DNA from: Ceriagrion tenellum
Lineage: Eukaryota; Arthropoda; Insecta; Odonata; Coenagrionidae
DNA length: 64,000 nucleotides
Direction: 5' to 3'
Assembly (NCBI GenBank): GCA_963169105.1
Contig: OY720637.1
Coordinates: 30,065,925 to 30,129,924, forward strand
Shown: piece by piece, positions 1-9,081 of the stretch
Numbering within the stretch: the stretch's first letter is position 1
How the letters are laid out: every line of letters begins with the position of its first letter
Notes under the pieces: model-generated
What the model saw: only the letters and a program-made list of their open reading frames with translations
What the model was told of the DNA's origin: nothing
Database searches by the model: none
Position numbers and translations under genes: made by a program

Positions 1-103
1 ATTTATCATCGTGAGAACGAAAGTTTTATCAGTTCTCAAGAAAGAAAAGACAGTGGAAGGCAAGTCAAACAACCAGGCAAATAAATAAATTAAATTGCTT
101 CCA

Positions 104-560
104 TCTTAATCTGATCTGAGTGCTAGTTGAGGTGAGGATCAATTTAAATGAAATGCCAATTCATATTTGATTGTAATAATCTGATCTGAGTGCTAGTTGA
201 GGTGAGGATCAATTTAAATGAAACGCCAATTCATATTTGAATGTAAAATTTTATCATAATTTTTATTAAAAGAAATCTTAAAAGACTGCTTCTATCTTAA
301 TCTGATCTGAGTGCTAGTTGAGGTGAGGATCAATTTAAATGAAACACCAATTCATATTTGATTGTAATAATCTGATCTGAGTGCTAGTTGAGGTGAGGAT
401 CAATTTAAATGAAACGCCAATTCATATTTGAATGTAAAATTTTATCATAATTTTTATTAAAAGAAATCTTAAAAGACTGCTTCTATCTTAATCTGATCTG
501 AGTGCCAGTTGAGGTGAGGATCAATTTAAATGATAAGCCAATTCATATTTTGAATGTAAA
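104..560. repeat. Higher-order tandem array, 190-bp period
   Basis: The anchor tctgatctgagtgctagttg occurs at about 110, 180, 300 and 370, with a one-base variant at 490. The spacing alternates 70 and 120 bp, so a 190-bp unit is built from two ~67-bp subunits plus an AT-rich spacer. Copies are nearly identical, implying recent amplification. It lies beyond the 3' end of the minus-strand LxCxE gene. It could be subterminal element sequence or flanking satellite. Its reverse complement was not found at the other end of the element. Confidence 0.85.
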
Positions 561-656
561 ATTTTATTAATTAAAATTATACATATAAATTCACACACCA
601 CAGCCACCACACAAGAGTCACAAACAACACAGCTATTAACATATCCGCACCGCGCT

Positions 657-1499
657 CTAGAAATAGCTTAACCCTAACTCCTGCAGAGGTTTTCTAGAAC
701 GCGGTCGGGTCGGCCGTTTTCTTCGCGATGAATTCCCCCGTGGAGGTGATGGTGGTAAAAACTCGGGAGTTGTTAGGTCGTCCGAAGTCTCCCAGCGGCG
801 CCTTTCGCCGACCGGTTCGGGAGACTGGGGGAGGACCACCCACTCAACCCTCCTCTCCCATCCATCCTCCACCGAAGGCCCAGGCAGGGGAGAGGGGATA
901 ATATATTCCTCATCGCCAGTCGGTGGCTGCGATGGGGGGTGGGGCTCTGCGGCGGCGGCCCGCCCGACCGGTTCGGGAGACGGGGTGGGAACCACCCACT
1001 CAACCCTCCGCTCCCACCTGTCTTCAATCGTGGGTGAAGGGACTAGCCACTCTGCCGATGGTTGCGACGTGGAAGGCTCGAGGACGTGCGGCGTGTGCCA
1101 ATCTCGGGAGGGGGATGGGGAAGGGTTAGGCAGGTGAGCGGAGGCGGAGGAGGAAAGGTTCAATGGTTCACTTTGTGGCGGAGCATGTGCCGCGAAATTC
1201 AATGCGGCAAACCCGTCAGCAATATCTCGACCCTCCCCACAAACTAAACATTGGGAGGTTGGCCTCACCAAAGTCGTTATGCCCCCAGCACAAACAGAGC
1301 AGGTGCTCAGTAAAAGGGGGGCTATGGCGGAGATGTGACGCCACTCCTTAACTACGAAGGACTCCCGCGTCGCACACTCGAAACAGAGAAGCTTGTTCTC
1401 CCAAGTGTAGCACAGTTGAATGGTTGTACAAGTGGGCTCCATGATGTCCAATGTGAGCTCTTCCCCTGCATGCGAAGCTTTATAAGTCAGAACCATCAC
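657..1499 (-). CDS. Oncoid-like protein with LxCxE motif and three CxxC pairs
   Basis: 280 aa if read from 1499. The N-terminal third has an exact LxCxE motif (LLCFE, residues 37-41) that overlaps the first CxxC (C39/C42), followed by CxxC at 67-70 and 84-87, a possible zinc-binding module. LxCxE is the established Rb pocket-protein ligand. Small genes with LxCxE and CxxC motifs ('oncoids') are described for adintoviruses, so a cell-cycle role in the host nucleus is inferred. The rest is proline/serine-rich, with two copies of an ERRVEWVV...SPEPVG segment and a basic Arg/Lys tail resembling a nuclear signal. A minus-strand TATAAA (1484-1479) lies inside the longest frame, so M20 (1442) is a likely real start, giving 261 aa; the motif stays in either form. 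It is the only element gene on this strand, divergent from the replication genes. Assignment rests on motifs only. Confidence 0.66.
   Translation of the reverse strand: MMVLTYKASHAGEELTLDIMEPTCTTIQLCYTWENKLLCFECATRESFVVKEWRHISAIAPLLLSTCSVCAGGITTLVRPTSQCLVCGEGRDIADGFAALNFAAHAPPQSEPLNLSSSASAHLPNPSPSPSRDWHTPHVLEPSTSQPSAEWLVPSPTIEDRWERRVEWVVPTPSPEPVGRAAAAEPHPPSQPPTGDEEYIIPSPLPGPSVEDGWERRVEWVVLPQSPEPVGERRRWETSDDLTTPEFLPPSPPRGNSSRRKRPTRPRSRKPLQELGLSYF
1479..1484 (-). promoter_or_regulatory. TATA box for the LxCxE gene
   Basis: TATAAA on the minus strand, with an initiator-like TCACATT about 30 nt downstream (A at 1454) and ATG at 1442. The spacing fits a TATA-initiator core promoter with a leader of only ~12 nt. 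It argues that translation begins at M20 rather than at 1499. Confidence 0.5.
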
Positions 1500-1683
1500 G
1501 TGACTTGAGCGTCATATCGTGGAGTGTGAGGTCGTTCTGCGGCTTTCTCGGGTCAGAAATAAGATGCTGGGAAAGCCTGTTTTAGTTTCTTCCCGAGCCT
1601 TGAAAGATACGAAATGCGTAAATGATACACAAGCCATCGTTGAGAAAGCTGGTCTTAGCGAGGTCCCTCAACGCAGCGTGGGA
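1500..1683. other. Spacer between LxCxE gene and 140-bp array
   Basis: No ORF of note. A diverged partial copy of the 140-bp unit is visible around 1600 (ccttgaaagatacgaaatgc), so the array probably once extended here. The stretch is presumably upstream regulatory DNA for the divergent transcripts. Confidence 0.5.
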
Positions 1684-3150
1684 TAGCCTTCAAAGATACG
1701 AAATGCGGTTAGTATGATGACGCAATACCCTCGCTGTGGGAAGTGAAATCTTTGAACGTGTTTCGACCACGCCTTGAGAGGGCCACTTTCAGAAACTTCC
1801 CATAGCCTTCAAAGATAAAAATGCGCAATTTCCTTACCACACGTGCGGTTAGTATGATGACTCAATACCCTCGCTGTGGGAAGTGAAATCTTTGAACGTG
1901 TTTCGACCACACCTTGAGAGCGCCACTTTCAGAAATTTCCCATAGCCTTCAAAGATAAAAATGCGCAATTTCCTTACCACACGTGCGGTTAGTATGATGA
2001 CTCAATACCCTCGCTGTGGGAAGTGAAATCTTTGAACGTGTTTCGACCACACCTTGAGAGGGTCACTTTCAGAAATTTCCCATAGCCTTCAAAGATAAAA
2101 ATGCGCAATTTCCTTACCACACGTGCGGTTAGTATGATGACTCAATACCCTCGCTGTGGGAAGTGAAATCTTTGAACGTGTTTCGACCACGCCTTGGGAA
2201 CGTTAGTTTTAGAGTTTCCCATAGCCTTCAAAGATAAAAATATGTGCAATTTCCCTATCACACGTGCGGTTAGTATGGTGATGCAATACACTCGCTGTGG
2301 GAAGTGAAATCTTTGAACGTGTTTCGACCACGCCTTGGGAACGTCAGTTTTAGAGTTTCCCATAGCCTTCAAAGATAAAAATATGCGCAATTTCCCTATC
2401 ACACGTGCGGTTAGTATGGTGATGCAATACACTCGCTGTGGGAAGTGAAATCTTTGAACGTGTTTCGACCACGCCTTGAGAGGGCCACTTTCAGAAATTT
2501 CCCATAGCCTTCAAAGATAAAAATGCGCAATTTCCCTATCACACGTGCGGTTAGTATGGTGATGCAATACACTCGCTGTGGGAAGTGAAATCTTTGAACG
2601 TGTTTCGACCACGCCTTGAGAGGGCCACTTTCAGAAATTTCCCATAGCCTTCAAAGATAAAAATGCGCAATTTCAACACCAACATGTGGTTAGTATGATG
2701 ATGCAATACGCTCACTGTGGGAAGTGAAATCTTTGAACGTGTTTCGACCACGCCTTGGGAACGTAAGTTTTAGAGTTTCCCATAGCCTTCAAAGATAAAA
2801 ATATGCGCAATTTCCCTACCACACGTGCGGTTAGTATGGTGATGCAATACGCTCACTGTGGGAAGTGAAATCTTTGAACGTGTTTCGACCACGCCTTGAA
2901 AGGGCCACTTTCAGAAATTTCCCATAGCCTTCAAAGATAAAAATGCGCAATTTCCTTACCACACGTGCGGTTAGTATGATGACTCAATACCCTCGCTGTG
3001 GGAAGTGAAATCTTTGAACGTGTTTCGACTACGCCTTGGGAACGCCAGTTTTAGAGTTTCCCATAGCCTTCAAAGATAAAAATGCGCAATTTCCCTACCA
3101 CACGTGCGGTTAGTATGATGACGCAATACGCTCGCTGTGGGAAGGGATAG
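1684..3150. repeat. Array of about ten 140-bp regulatory-type repeats
   Basis: Anchors at 1721, 1861, 2001, 2141, 2280, 2421, 2561, 2700, 2841, 2981 and 3121 give a strict 139-141-bp period. Nearly every unit carries CACGTGCGGTTA (E-box CACGTG overlapping TGCGGTTA, which fits the RUNX consensus TGYGGTY) and AGATAAAA (fits GATA, WGATAR). The unit near 2690 has the variant TGTGGTTA, which still fits RUNX. Two alternating subtypes exist ('ccttgagagggccac' and 'ccttgggaacgt'). The array lies between the minus-strand LxCxE gene and the TATA box at 3191, so a bidirectional enhancer or replication-linked element is inferred. ORFs inside it are repeat read-through. Confidence 0.9.
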
Positions 3151-3190
3151 GCTTTGCACGTCTTCGGGAAGTTGGGGAAGGAGAAGAGAA

Positions 3191-3199
3191 TATATATAG
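3191..3199 (+). promoter_or_regulatory. TATA box of the early-type transcript
   Basis: TATATATAG just downstream of the last 140-bp repeat. Transcription would begin near 3221, upstream of a short leader exon ending at a good 5' splice site (GAA/GTGAGT at 3296). Confidence 0.65.
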
Positions 3200-3295
3200 C
3201 CATGAGAGGGAAGAATCCATAGCACTTGCAGACTCTTGGTGGACAGAGAGTGACGGAGAGACAAACCAGAAGGACATCAAGAACAATCTCGAGAA

Positions 3296-3388
3296 GTGAG
3301 TATGATTCTTCGATATTTTTTAATAATTTCTATTTTTATGTTTAACAAAACATGTGTATCTGATGTTTGATATATTTTTTCCTTTCAG
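3296..3388 (+). other. Predicted 93-nt 5'UTR intron ending directly before ATG
   Basis: The donor GTGAGT at 3296 and the acceptor TTTTTTCCTTTCAG ending at 3388 have a good polypyrimidine tract, and the body is AT-rich. The AG is followed at once by ATG (3389), the start of the 95-aa ORF. Such a leader intron points to nuclear RNA polymerase II transcription and splicing. Confidence 0.65.
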
Positions 3389-3676
3389 ATGACCGCCATG
3401 AAAGGAAAATTAATGAATCAGCAGGAAGAAGTGACAGTAGTGCGCAAAGAAGATTTGGAGCAAGATTTAATGTACCCAATAGAGAAGCTGGAAAAAACTA
3501 CTACCCGATACGGAGAGGTGCTGATAGGGTACATACATTTCAAAGGAAAATCGAGGAAAATATATTTACCTAAGTACTTAAAATTATCGGAAGATGAAAT
3601 TGTAACATTTAACAAAGAGCCCTGGAAGCACGATGTAAATGTTATTAAAAATAACGATTATATAACTATAAAATAA
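3389..3676 (+). CDS. Small OB-fold-like protein, candidate ssDNA-binding accessory
   Basis: 95 aa. The chain has alternating strands: TTRYGEVLIGYIHFKG, then RKIYLPKYLKLSEDEIVTFN. This pattern (short charged N-terminus, 'T-Y-G' turn, 'YLP' motif) resembles small proteins I associate with arthropod Polintons and is compatible with an OB-like barrel; this is recognition by pattern, not a proven homology. Its position next to the polymerase, behind the repeat-array promoter, suggests an early replication role. The start is fixed by the predicted acceptor at 3388. AATAAA (3672-3677) overlaps the stop codon. It could instead be a regulatory protein. Confidence 0.6.
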   Translation: MTAMKGKLMNQQEEVTVVRKEDLEQDLMYPIEKLEKTTTRYGEVLIGYIHFKGKSRKIYLPKYLKLSEDEIVTFNKEPWKHDVNVIKNNDYITIK

Positions 3677-3966
3677 ATGCTTTATTCTGAAAGGTTTTTA
3701 ATTTCTGTATCATCACTAAAATTGAACAAGGTGGTAAAATAAAGATGGTAAAAAGAATAAGAATACGTATAACACGGTGAAACAGGCTATAAAATGTTTG
3801 AAAAAAAGAATTGAGTTACCTCTTAGATGAGTAATGAAGAAAAAGAGTCAAATATGAACTGGAGGAAGAAAGAAAGATAAAAACTGAGCTGACGCTTTAG
3901 CCCTGCCCCTTTTGGAATAAATGCAGAATTTCAACCGAAAAATCTTCATTCCCGAACTCGAAAGCC
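3677..3966 (+). promoter_or_regulatory. Intergenic region and probable polymerase promoter
   Basis: About 290 nt without a gene. An AATAAATG TATA-like box at 3916 and an initiator TTCATTC (A at 3948) are 32 nt apart, with ATG at 3967. A better TATA match (CTATAAAA, near 3788) is an alternative that would give a longer leader. Confidence 0.4.
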
Positions 3967-6900
3967 ATGGAGGAGTTGGTTCTTTGTCAAACGTGCTACG
4001 TATACTACCAGCCTAGATACTTGGCATCCCACGAGATGTCGGAGGTACATCACCGTCATGCTATTTGCGGGGTTCAGGCCGGTGGAGGAGGAGAGCCCAC
4101 GATTCTAGAGTTGGAGTCTGCAGTACGCAACCGCCTAAAAACTTACTGGGTGAGTGGTGGAAGAGTGCATACGGACATGGTCAATTTTTTGGATGGAATC
4201 AAAAATCTCTTAATTGGGAAACTTCGCGATTGTTTGGAAAATACAGCTCTGAAAATTAACATCTTGGTGAAGGCTAAATTTCGAAAAGATGAAGAGGGAC
4301 AGGATCGGTGTTTTAAAACAAAAAATGTTCGGGTTTTGCAAGCAGACAATGTAGGTGAAATTTTGGATAGGTTGTTTGCAAAAATATTAAAGGAAAAATC
4401 CGATAGCTCCGCTAAAGGCTCCGGATGGTCCCTTAGTGAAATTTTGGGATTAGAACTGAGGGTGAATCGTTACCAACCACTTAGAGGATCCTCCTTCATA
4501 GACCTACCGACTAGAATTTTACGAACATTCAGCGTTATAAATATTCAAAATAAGGATGATTTCTGTTTTAAATATGCAATTTGGGCTAAGAATGTCCACC
4601 GCAATGCTCATAGAGTTACAAATTACACAACGGATGAATTTCTCAGAGGGTACGATTGGAATTGCATCAGTTATCCTGTGGATATTTCCCAAATTGCAAT
4701 ATTTGAGCGAAGAAATAATATTTCCATCAATGTTTTCGGCTTAGATGAAAGGAATAACGTTTATCCCATCAAAATTGTGGATAAGGAGCTTGAGGACCAC
4801 CGCGATCTTCTTTACCTAGTTGAGGGAAAGAATTCACACTTTTGTTATATAAAAGACTTTAATAAACTGATGGGGAGTCAGATGAGTAAACATAAATCGA
4901 AATTATATATTTGCAAACGCTGTTTAAAGCATTGCTTTTCAGCGGAATCCCTTGTTCAGCATAACGAGGACTGCGCGCGAAATTCACCTAGCAAAATTAT
5001 TCTCCCCGAAGGTGATGATGCTTATTTAAAATTCAAAAACTTTTCTCACACAGCCTACCTTCCATACGTCGCATATGCAGACTTTGAGTGCATCCTATCT
5101 AATATCAAAGGTTGTTCTCCTCAGAGCGAGCATTCATATACTGAAGCGCGACAACGGCATGAGGTGATGTCTTTCTGTCTTCTTTTGGTTTCAAACACCG
5201 GTGAGGTTTTTGAGCCTGTTCTATACAGAGGTAGAAATGCAGTGCAAGTCTTTCTCGAAAAACTTAAGGAAATGTCACTTTTCGTGCGGAGGGTCTATAA
5301 GAACACTATTTCTATGCAGGCATTGAGTGAGGAGGAAATTCTCGCTTTTAATGAGGCTTCTCTTTGCCACATCTGCGGCTATGAGTTAGGTGAGGATCGT
5401 GTGAAGGATCATAATCATCTTTCAGGTAAATTCAGAGGTGCTGCTCACCCAGCTTGCAATGTTAATTACAAAGTCCCCAACTTCCTTCCAGTTTTCATCC
5501 ATAATCTATCCAACTATGACGCACACCTCATTGTCCCTCACTTGGGATGTGATGATATGAAAATTACGTGCATCCCGAACAACGAGGAGAAATATATCTC
5601 CTTTTCTAAATATGTAGATTCCTACTTCTCCTACCGCTTCATCGACAGCTTTCGATTTCTCCCAACTTCTCTTTCAAAATTGGTCGACGCTCTCCCTAAG
5701 GACTCATTCAAACAAACAGCCCTCATCTTCAAGGATAAACTCGATCTAGTTAAGCGTAAGGGTGTTTTTCCCTATGAATATGTAGACGCGTGGGAAAAGT
5801 TGAATGATGCAAGCCTTCCTTCCATGGAACATTTCTTTAGCACTCTGACAGAGGATACCATTACGAGCGAAGATTACGAATTTGCTCAAAATGTGTGGAC
5901 CAAATTCAATTGTAAAACTTTAGGTGAATATTCGGATCTTTATTTGAAAACGGACGTTCTTCTTTTAGCTGACGTTTTTGAAAATTTTAGAAATTTATGC
6001 ATGGATACATATGGATTAGATCCCGCATGGTACTTCACCATACCAGGCCTTTCTTTCGACGCTATGCTAAAACATACAGGGATTACGCTCGAGCTCTTGA
6101 CGGAGTATGACATGATCCTAATGTTTGAAAAGGGTATTCGTGGGGGAATCAGTCAGTGTATGAAGCGATATGCAGAGGCTAACAACAAGTATGTGGAAGG
6201 CTTCGACCCGGAACAGGAGTCTGCATATTTAGCGTATGTTGACGCGAATAACTTATATGCTTGTGCATTGTCCGCGTCCCTTCCAACGGGAGGTTTTAGA
6301 TGGGTAGAAGACGTTGATGTGATGACAATTCCCGACGATTCTCCTAAAGGTTACGTGCTGGAAGTAGATCTAGAATATCCTACTGAACTACACAATTCGC
6401 ACTCGGACTTACCTTTTTGCCCTGAGCAGAAGACACCACCAGGTGGAAAACATTCAAAATTATTGACTACCCTGGATGATAAGGAGTGTTACGTCATCCA
6501 TTACAGTGCACTTAAACAGGCATTAGCAGCAGGCTTAAGATTGAAAAATATCCATAGAATAATCGAGTTTGATCAATCTCCATGGATGAAGTCCTACATT
6601 GACATCAATTCGAAAAAACGAAAATTAGCAAAGTCAGATCTTTCCCGGGAAATGTTTAAATTAATGAATAATGCCGTATTTGGCAAGACAATGGAGAACG
6701 TGCGAAATCGTTGCAATATAGAACTCATCAATAATGAAAAAAGATTGAATAAATTGATCAGCAGTTCTTTATTTATCGATCGGACGATTTTCGCAGAGAA
6801 TCTCGTAGCCGTTCACAAAAGACAGAGTTTTATCAAAATGAGCAAGCCTTTATACATAGGTCAAGCTGTTTTGGACATTTCAAAAACGATAATGTATGAT

Positions 6901-7452
6901 TTCTTCTATGGTCATCTGAAGAAGAAGGATGTGTCATTGCTGTACATGGACACAGACAGTTTCATCATCGAAATGCGAGAAGATTTCTATGAGGATGTAA
7001 AAAAGAACAGCTCTTTATATGATACATCTAACTATCCACCTAACCACCCTTGTTATTCCAAGACCAATGCCAAAGTGATAGGGAAGATGAAAGATGAATG
7101 TGGGGGGAAGATCATGACTCACTTCGTTGGATTGCGAAGCAAACTTTATTCCTACCGTGTGCAAGGCGAAGGTGAGGCTAAACGCGCTAAGGGTGTGAAA
7201 AAGGTCACGATTGATAAATCCATCTCATTCGATGACTACGTCACCTGTTTGCGTGAAAAAGCATCCGCCTTTAGGAGAATGTCTTTGATTCGATCGCAGA
7301 AACATCAGCTGTACACTGTGGAGATGAATAAAATTGCTTTGAGCTCCAACGATGACAAACGATACGTATGCGAAAACGGAATTAACACCTTAGCGTGGGG
7401 TCATTTTAAAATTTCTAAGAAAAGGACGTATGATGAAGCGTTTCCACCATGA
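3967..7452 (+). CDS. PolB: Protein-primed family B DNA polymerase (Polinton/adintovirus type)
   Basis: 1161 aa, intact. It replicates the linear element from protein-capped ends. Visible order: C2H2-like finger at the N-terminus (CQTC...H...H), a long N-terminal region ending in a second finger (YICKRC...H....C, near 315-335), exonuclease motif I with D372/E374 (YADFEC), an inserted endonuclease VII/HNH-like module (C467/C470, DHNH 481-484, RGAAHPACN), Exo II NLSNYD (513-518), Exo III Y659/D663, polymerase motif A DANNLY (D759), motif B NNAVFGK (901-907) and motif C MDTDS (D995/D997). All catalytic acidic residues are present, so the enzyme looks active. Length and motif order match Polinton pPolB. 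The metalloproteinase gene starts 79 nt downstream. Confidence 0.97.
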   Translation: MEELVLCQTCYVYYQPRYLASHEMSEVHHRHAICGVQAGGGGEPTILELESAVRNRLKTYWVSGGRVHTDMVNFLDGIKNLLIGKLRDCLENTALKINILVKAKFRKDEEGQDRCFKTKNVRVLQADNVGEILDRLFAKILKEKSDSSAKGSGWSLSEILGLELRVNRYQPLRGSSFIDLPTRILRTFSVINIQNKDDFCFKYAIWAKNVHRNAHRVTNYTTDEFLRGYDWNCISYPVDISQIAIFERRNNISINVFGLDERNNVYPIKIVDKELEDHRDLLYLVEGKNSHFCYIKDFNKLMGSQMSKHKSKLYICKRCLKHCFSAESLVQHNEDCARNSPSKIILPEGDDAYLKFKNFSHTAYLPYVAYADFECILSNIKGCSPQSEHSYTEARQRHEVMSFCLLLVSNTGEVFEPVLYRGRNAVQVFLEKLKEMSLFVRRVYKNTISMQALSEEEILAFNEASLCHICGYELGEDRVKDHNHLSGKFRGAAHPACNVNYKVPNFLPVFIHNLSNYDAHLIVPHLGCDDMKITCIPNNEEKYISFSKYVDSYFSYRFIDSFRFLPTSLSKLVDALPKDSFKQTALIFKDKLDLVKRKGVFPYEYVDAWEKLNDASLPSMEHFFSTLTEDTITSEDYEFAQNVWTKFNCKTLGEYSDLYLKTDVLLLADVFENFRNLCMDTYGLDPAWYFTIPGLSFDAMLKHTGITLELLTEYDMILMFEKGIRGGISQCMKRYAEANNKYVEGFDPEQESAYLAYVDANNLYACALSASLPTGGFRWVEDVDVMTIPDDSPKGYVLEVDLEYPTELHNSHSDLPFCPEQKTPPGGKHSKLLTTLDDKECYVIHYSALKQALAAGLRLKNIHRIIEFDQSPWMKSYIDINSKKRKLAKSDLSREMFKLMNNAVFGKTMENVRNRCNIELINNEKRLNKLISSSLFIDRTIFAENLVAVHKRQSFIKMSKPLYIGQAVLDISKTIMYDFFYGHLKKKDVSLLYMDTDSFIIEMREDFYEDVKKNSSLYDTSNYPPNHPCYSKTNAKVIGKMKDECGGKIMTHFVGLRSKLYSYRVQGEGEAKRAKGVKKVTIDKSISFDDYVTCLREKASAFRRMSLIRSQKHQLYTVEMNKIALSSNDDKRYVCENGINTLAWGHFKISKKRTYDEAFPP

Positions 7453-7531
7453 GGAGGGATAAAGTACATGACATTTACAAATTTTGGACAGTTATCATCC
7501 ACTCTTCGCGTGGTGAGCACAGGCGTGAATC

Positions 7532-9046
7532 ATGTTGGCTATATTTTTTGCTGCAATATTAATTCTTCCGATCAGAGGCGAAGTAAACCAGTGTGTCGCT
7601 GATTATTTATGGCGATATGGATACCTCAATATAAATGAAAATGAAATCAGGAATATATCGGAAGATAGTTTTACGAAATCGCTCAAACTATTCCAGGAAT
7701 ATTATAATTTGAAAGCGGATGGGATTTTGAATGAGGAAACTTTAAATTTGACGAAAATTCCAAGATGCGGTGTGGAAGATGATATCACTTTCACCGTTTC
7801 AAATCGCAAGTGGGAAAAATATGAAATCACCTGGAATTACCCTATGGCTAGTGAAGCGCACGTAAAGTTGGCCGAAGCAGCCTTTACTGCCTGGAGTGAA
7901 ATCGCTAATTTAGTATTCAAACAAGATTTCAATAAACCTGATATAACAATCGTTAATACTAGGTCAAAGCATAGATATTATGGTAAATCTGGCATATGTC
8001 CATCTCCTTTAGACGGACGGGGAAATGTCCTTGCACATGCCCAATCACCAACCTTCGAAAATTCTCCATTAGAGATACACATTGATCATGACGAAGATTG
8101 GTATTTGAAAAAAGATAATAATCACTCGAATGTATTGGCGAATTTATATAAGGTTCTTCTTCACGAGATCGGACATACTCTGGGCATCTCTCATTCCAGA
8201 GATCCTCGTGCTATCATGTTTTCGCTATACACGCACGATGGTCCATTAACGTTGCAAGAAGATGATGTACTCGCGATACAGAACTTGTATGGAAAACCTG
8301 AAAAACCTACGCGGGGTGAAAAAAGAGAGAGGAAAGCGGAGGGAGACTCCGAAGAAATCCTACCTGAAAAACCGCACATACTCTCCTTATGCGACGTTAA
8401 AGATTTTGATAACCTTCTCATCATTGATCATATAACATTTATATTCAGCGGTAGATTATTTTGGATGATGGATTTAAAGAAAAGTAATGAGACTTCGTTG
8501 AAGGCACAAGTTATCACTGACTGGCTCTCATTTCTCCCGTCAGACATGAAAAGAGTAGATGCCGTTTACCGCAGACCTTCAGGAGAAATCGTAATTTTCA
8601 TAGATAATCGTATTTTCATGGTTGATTACCCGAGCTTGGCACCCCTTCCAGGATTCCCTAAGAGGCTCGAGGACGTGCGTCTTCCTCGTAATGCTAACAT
8701 TCAGGCAGCAGTAAACACGTATTCTGGCAGAACTTTTATATTTTACAGCGATATTTTCGTAGTTGAGATGGATGAATGCAGGTTTGAACCTAAAGATCAT
8801 AAATATTTGAGCACATATTTTCCCCCAATTCCCGGAAAAATTAATTCAGCTTTCAGGTATACAAATGGATTAATTTACTTTTTCAAAGGGGATAATTACT
8901 ACGAATATAGCGAATTCAATAACACTTTATTAAGTGCCGGTCCGAGGAGTCTGTCACTCTTCGGTATTCAATGTTCGAATGTCTCTACTCTATCCAATGT
9001 AGTTGATGAATTGAAGAGTATAGTTTCTAGGCTAGAAGATATGTAA
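7532..9046 (+). CDS. MMP: Secreted matrix metalloproteinase with hemopexin domain
   Basis: 504 aa, complete. Order: hydrophobic signal peptide (~1-16), peptidoglycan-binding-like prodomain, cysteine switch PRCGVED (77-83), zinc catalytic domain with HEIGHTLGISH (H211, E212, H215, H221) and Met-turn M229, Lys/Glu-rich hinge (~255-285), then hemopexin-like repeats bounded by C287 and C481. Family M10A enzymes cleave extracellular matrix; the prodomain Cys keeps the zymogen latent. There is no visible transmembrane or GPI tail, so it should be secreted. It has no intron and sits collinearly between PolB and the ATPase, so it belongs to the element. Capture of a host MMP is inferred; granuloviruses carry an analogous MMP thought to aid spread through basement membrane. 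Base use is like its neighbours. Confidence 0.93.
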   Translation: MLAIFFAAILILPIRGEVNQCVADYLWRYGYLNINENEIRNISEDSFTKSLKLFQEYYNLKADGILNEETLNLTKIPRCGVEDDITFTVSNRKWEKYEITWNYPMASEAHVKLAEAAFTAWSEIANLVFKQDFNKPDITIVNTRSKHRYYGKSGICPSPLDGRGNVLAHAQSPTFENSPLEIHIDHDEDWYLKKDNNHSNVLANLYKVLLHEIGHTLGISHSRDPRAIMFSLYTHDGPLTLQEDDVLAIQNLYGKPEKPTRGEKRERKAEGDSEEILPEKPHILSLCDVKDFDNLLIIDHITFIFSGRLFWMMDLKKSNETSLKAQVITDWLSFLPSDMKRVDAVYRRPSGEIVIFIDNRIFMVDYPSLAPLPGFPKRLEDVRLPRNANIQAAVNTYSGRTFIFYSDIFVVEMDECRFEPKDHKYLSTYFPPIPGKINSAFRYTNGLIYFFKGDNYYEYSEFNNTLLSAGPRSLSLFGIQCSNVSTLSNVVDELKSIVSRLEDM

Positions 9047-9048
9047 CA

Positions 9049-9054
9049 TATAAA
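9049..9054 (+). promoter_or_regulatory. TATA-like box before the ATPase
   Basis: TATAAA lies 3 nt after the metalloproteinase stop and 33 nt before the ATPase ATG, so the leader would be close to zero. This resembles the compact spacing seen before the LxCxE gene (42 nt) and the PC4-like gene (39 nt). Confidence 0.4.
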
Positions 9055-9081
9055 CTCTGGTGAACGTTACGTAAATAGTTA

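Noticed and set aside
773..1247. Overlapping ORFs on both strands in the GC-rich part of the LxCxE gene
   Set aside because: Shadow frames of a GC- and proline-rich coding region; no motif or start signal supports them.
2142..2751. Open frames on the minus strand across the 140-bp array
   Set aside because: They repeat the same peptide once per unit and are explained by the tandem repeat, with no independent coding evidence.
1684..3150. CRISPR-like array
   Set aside because: Units are 140 bp, with no short direct repeat and unique spacer pattern, in a eukaryotic context.
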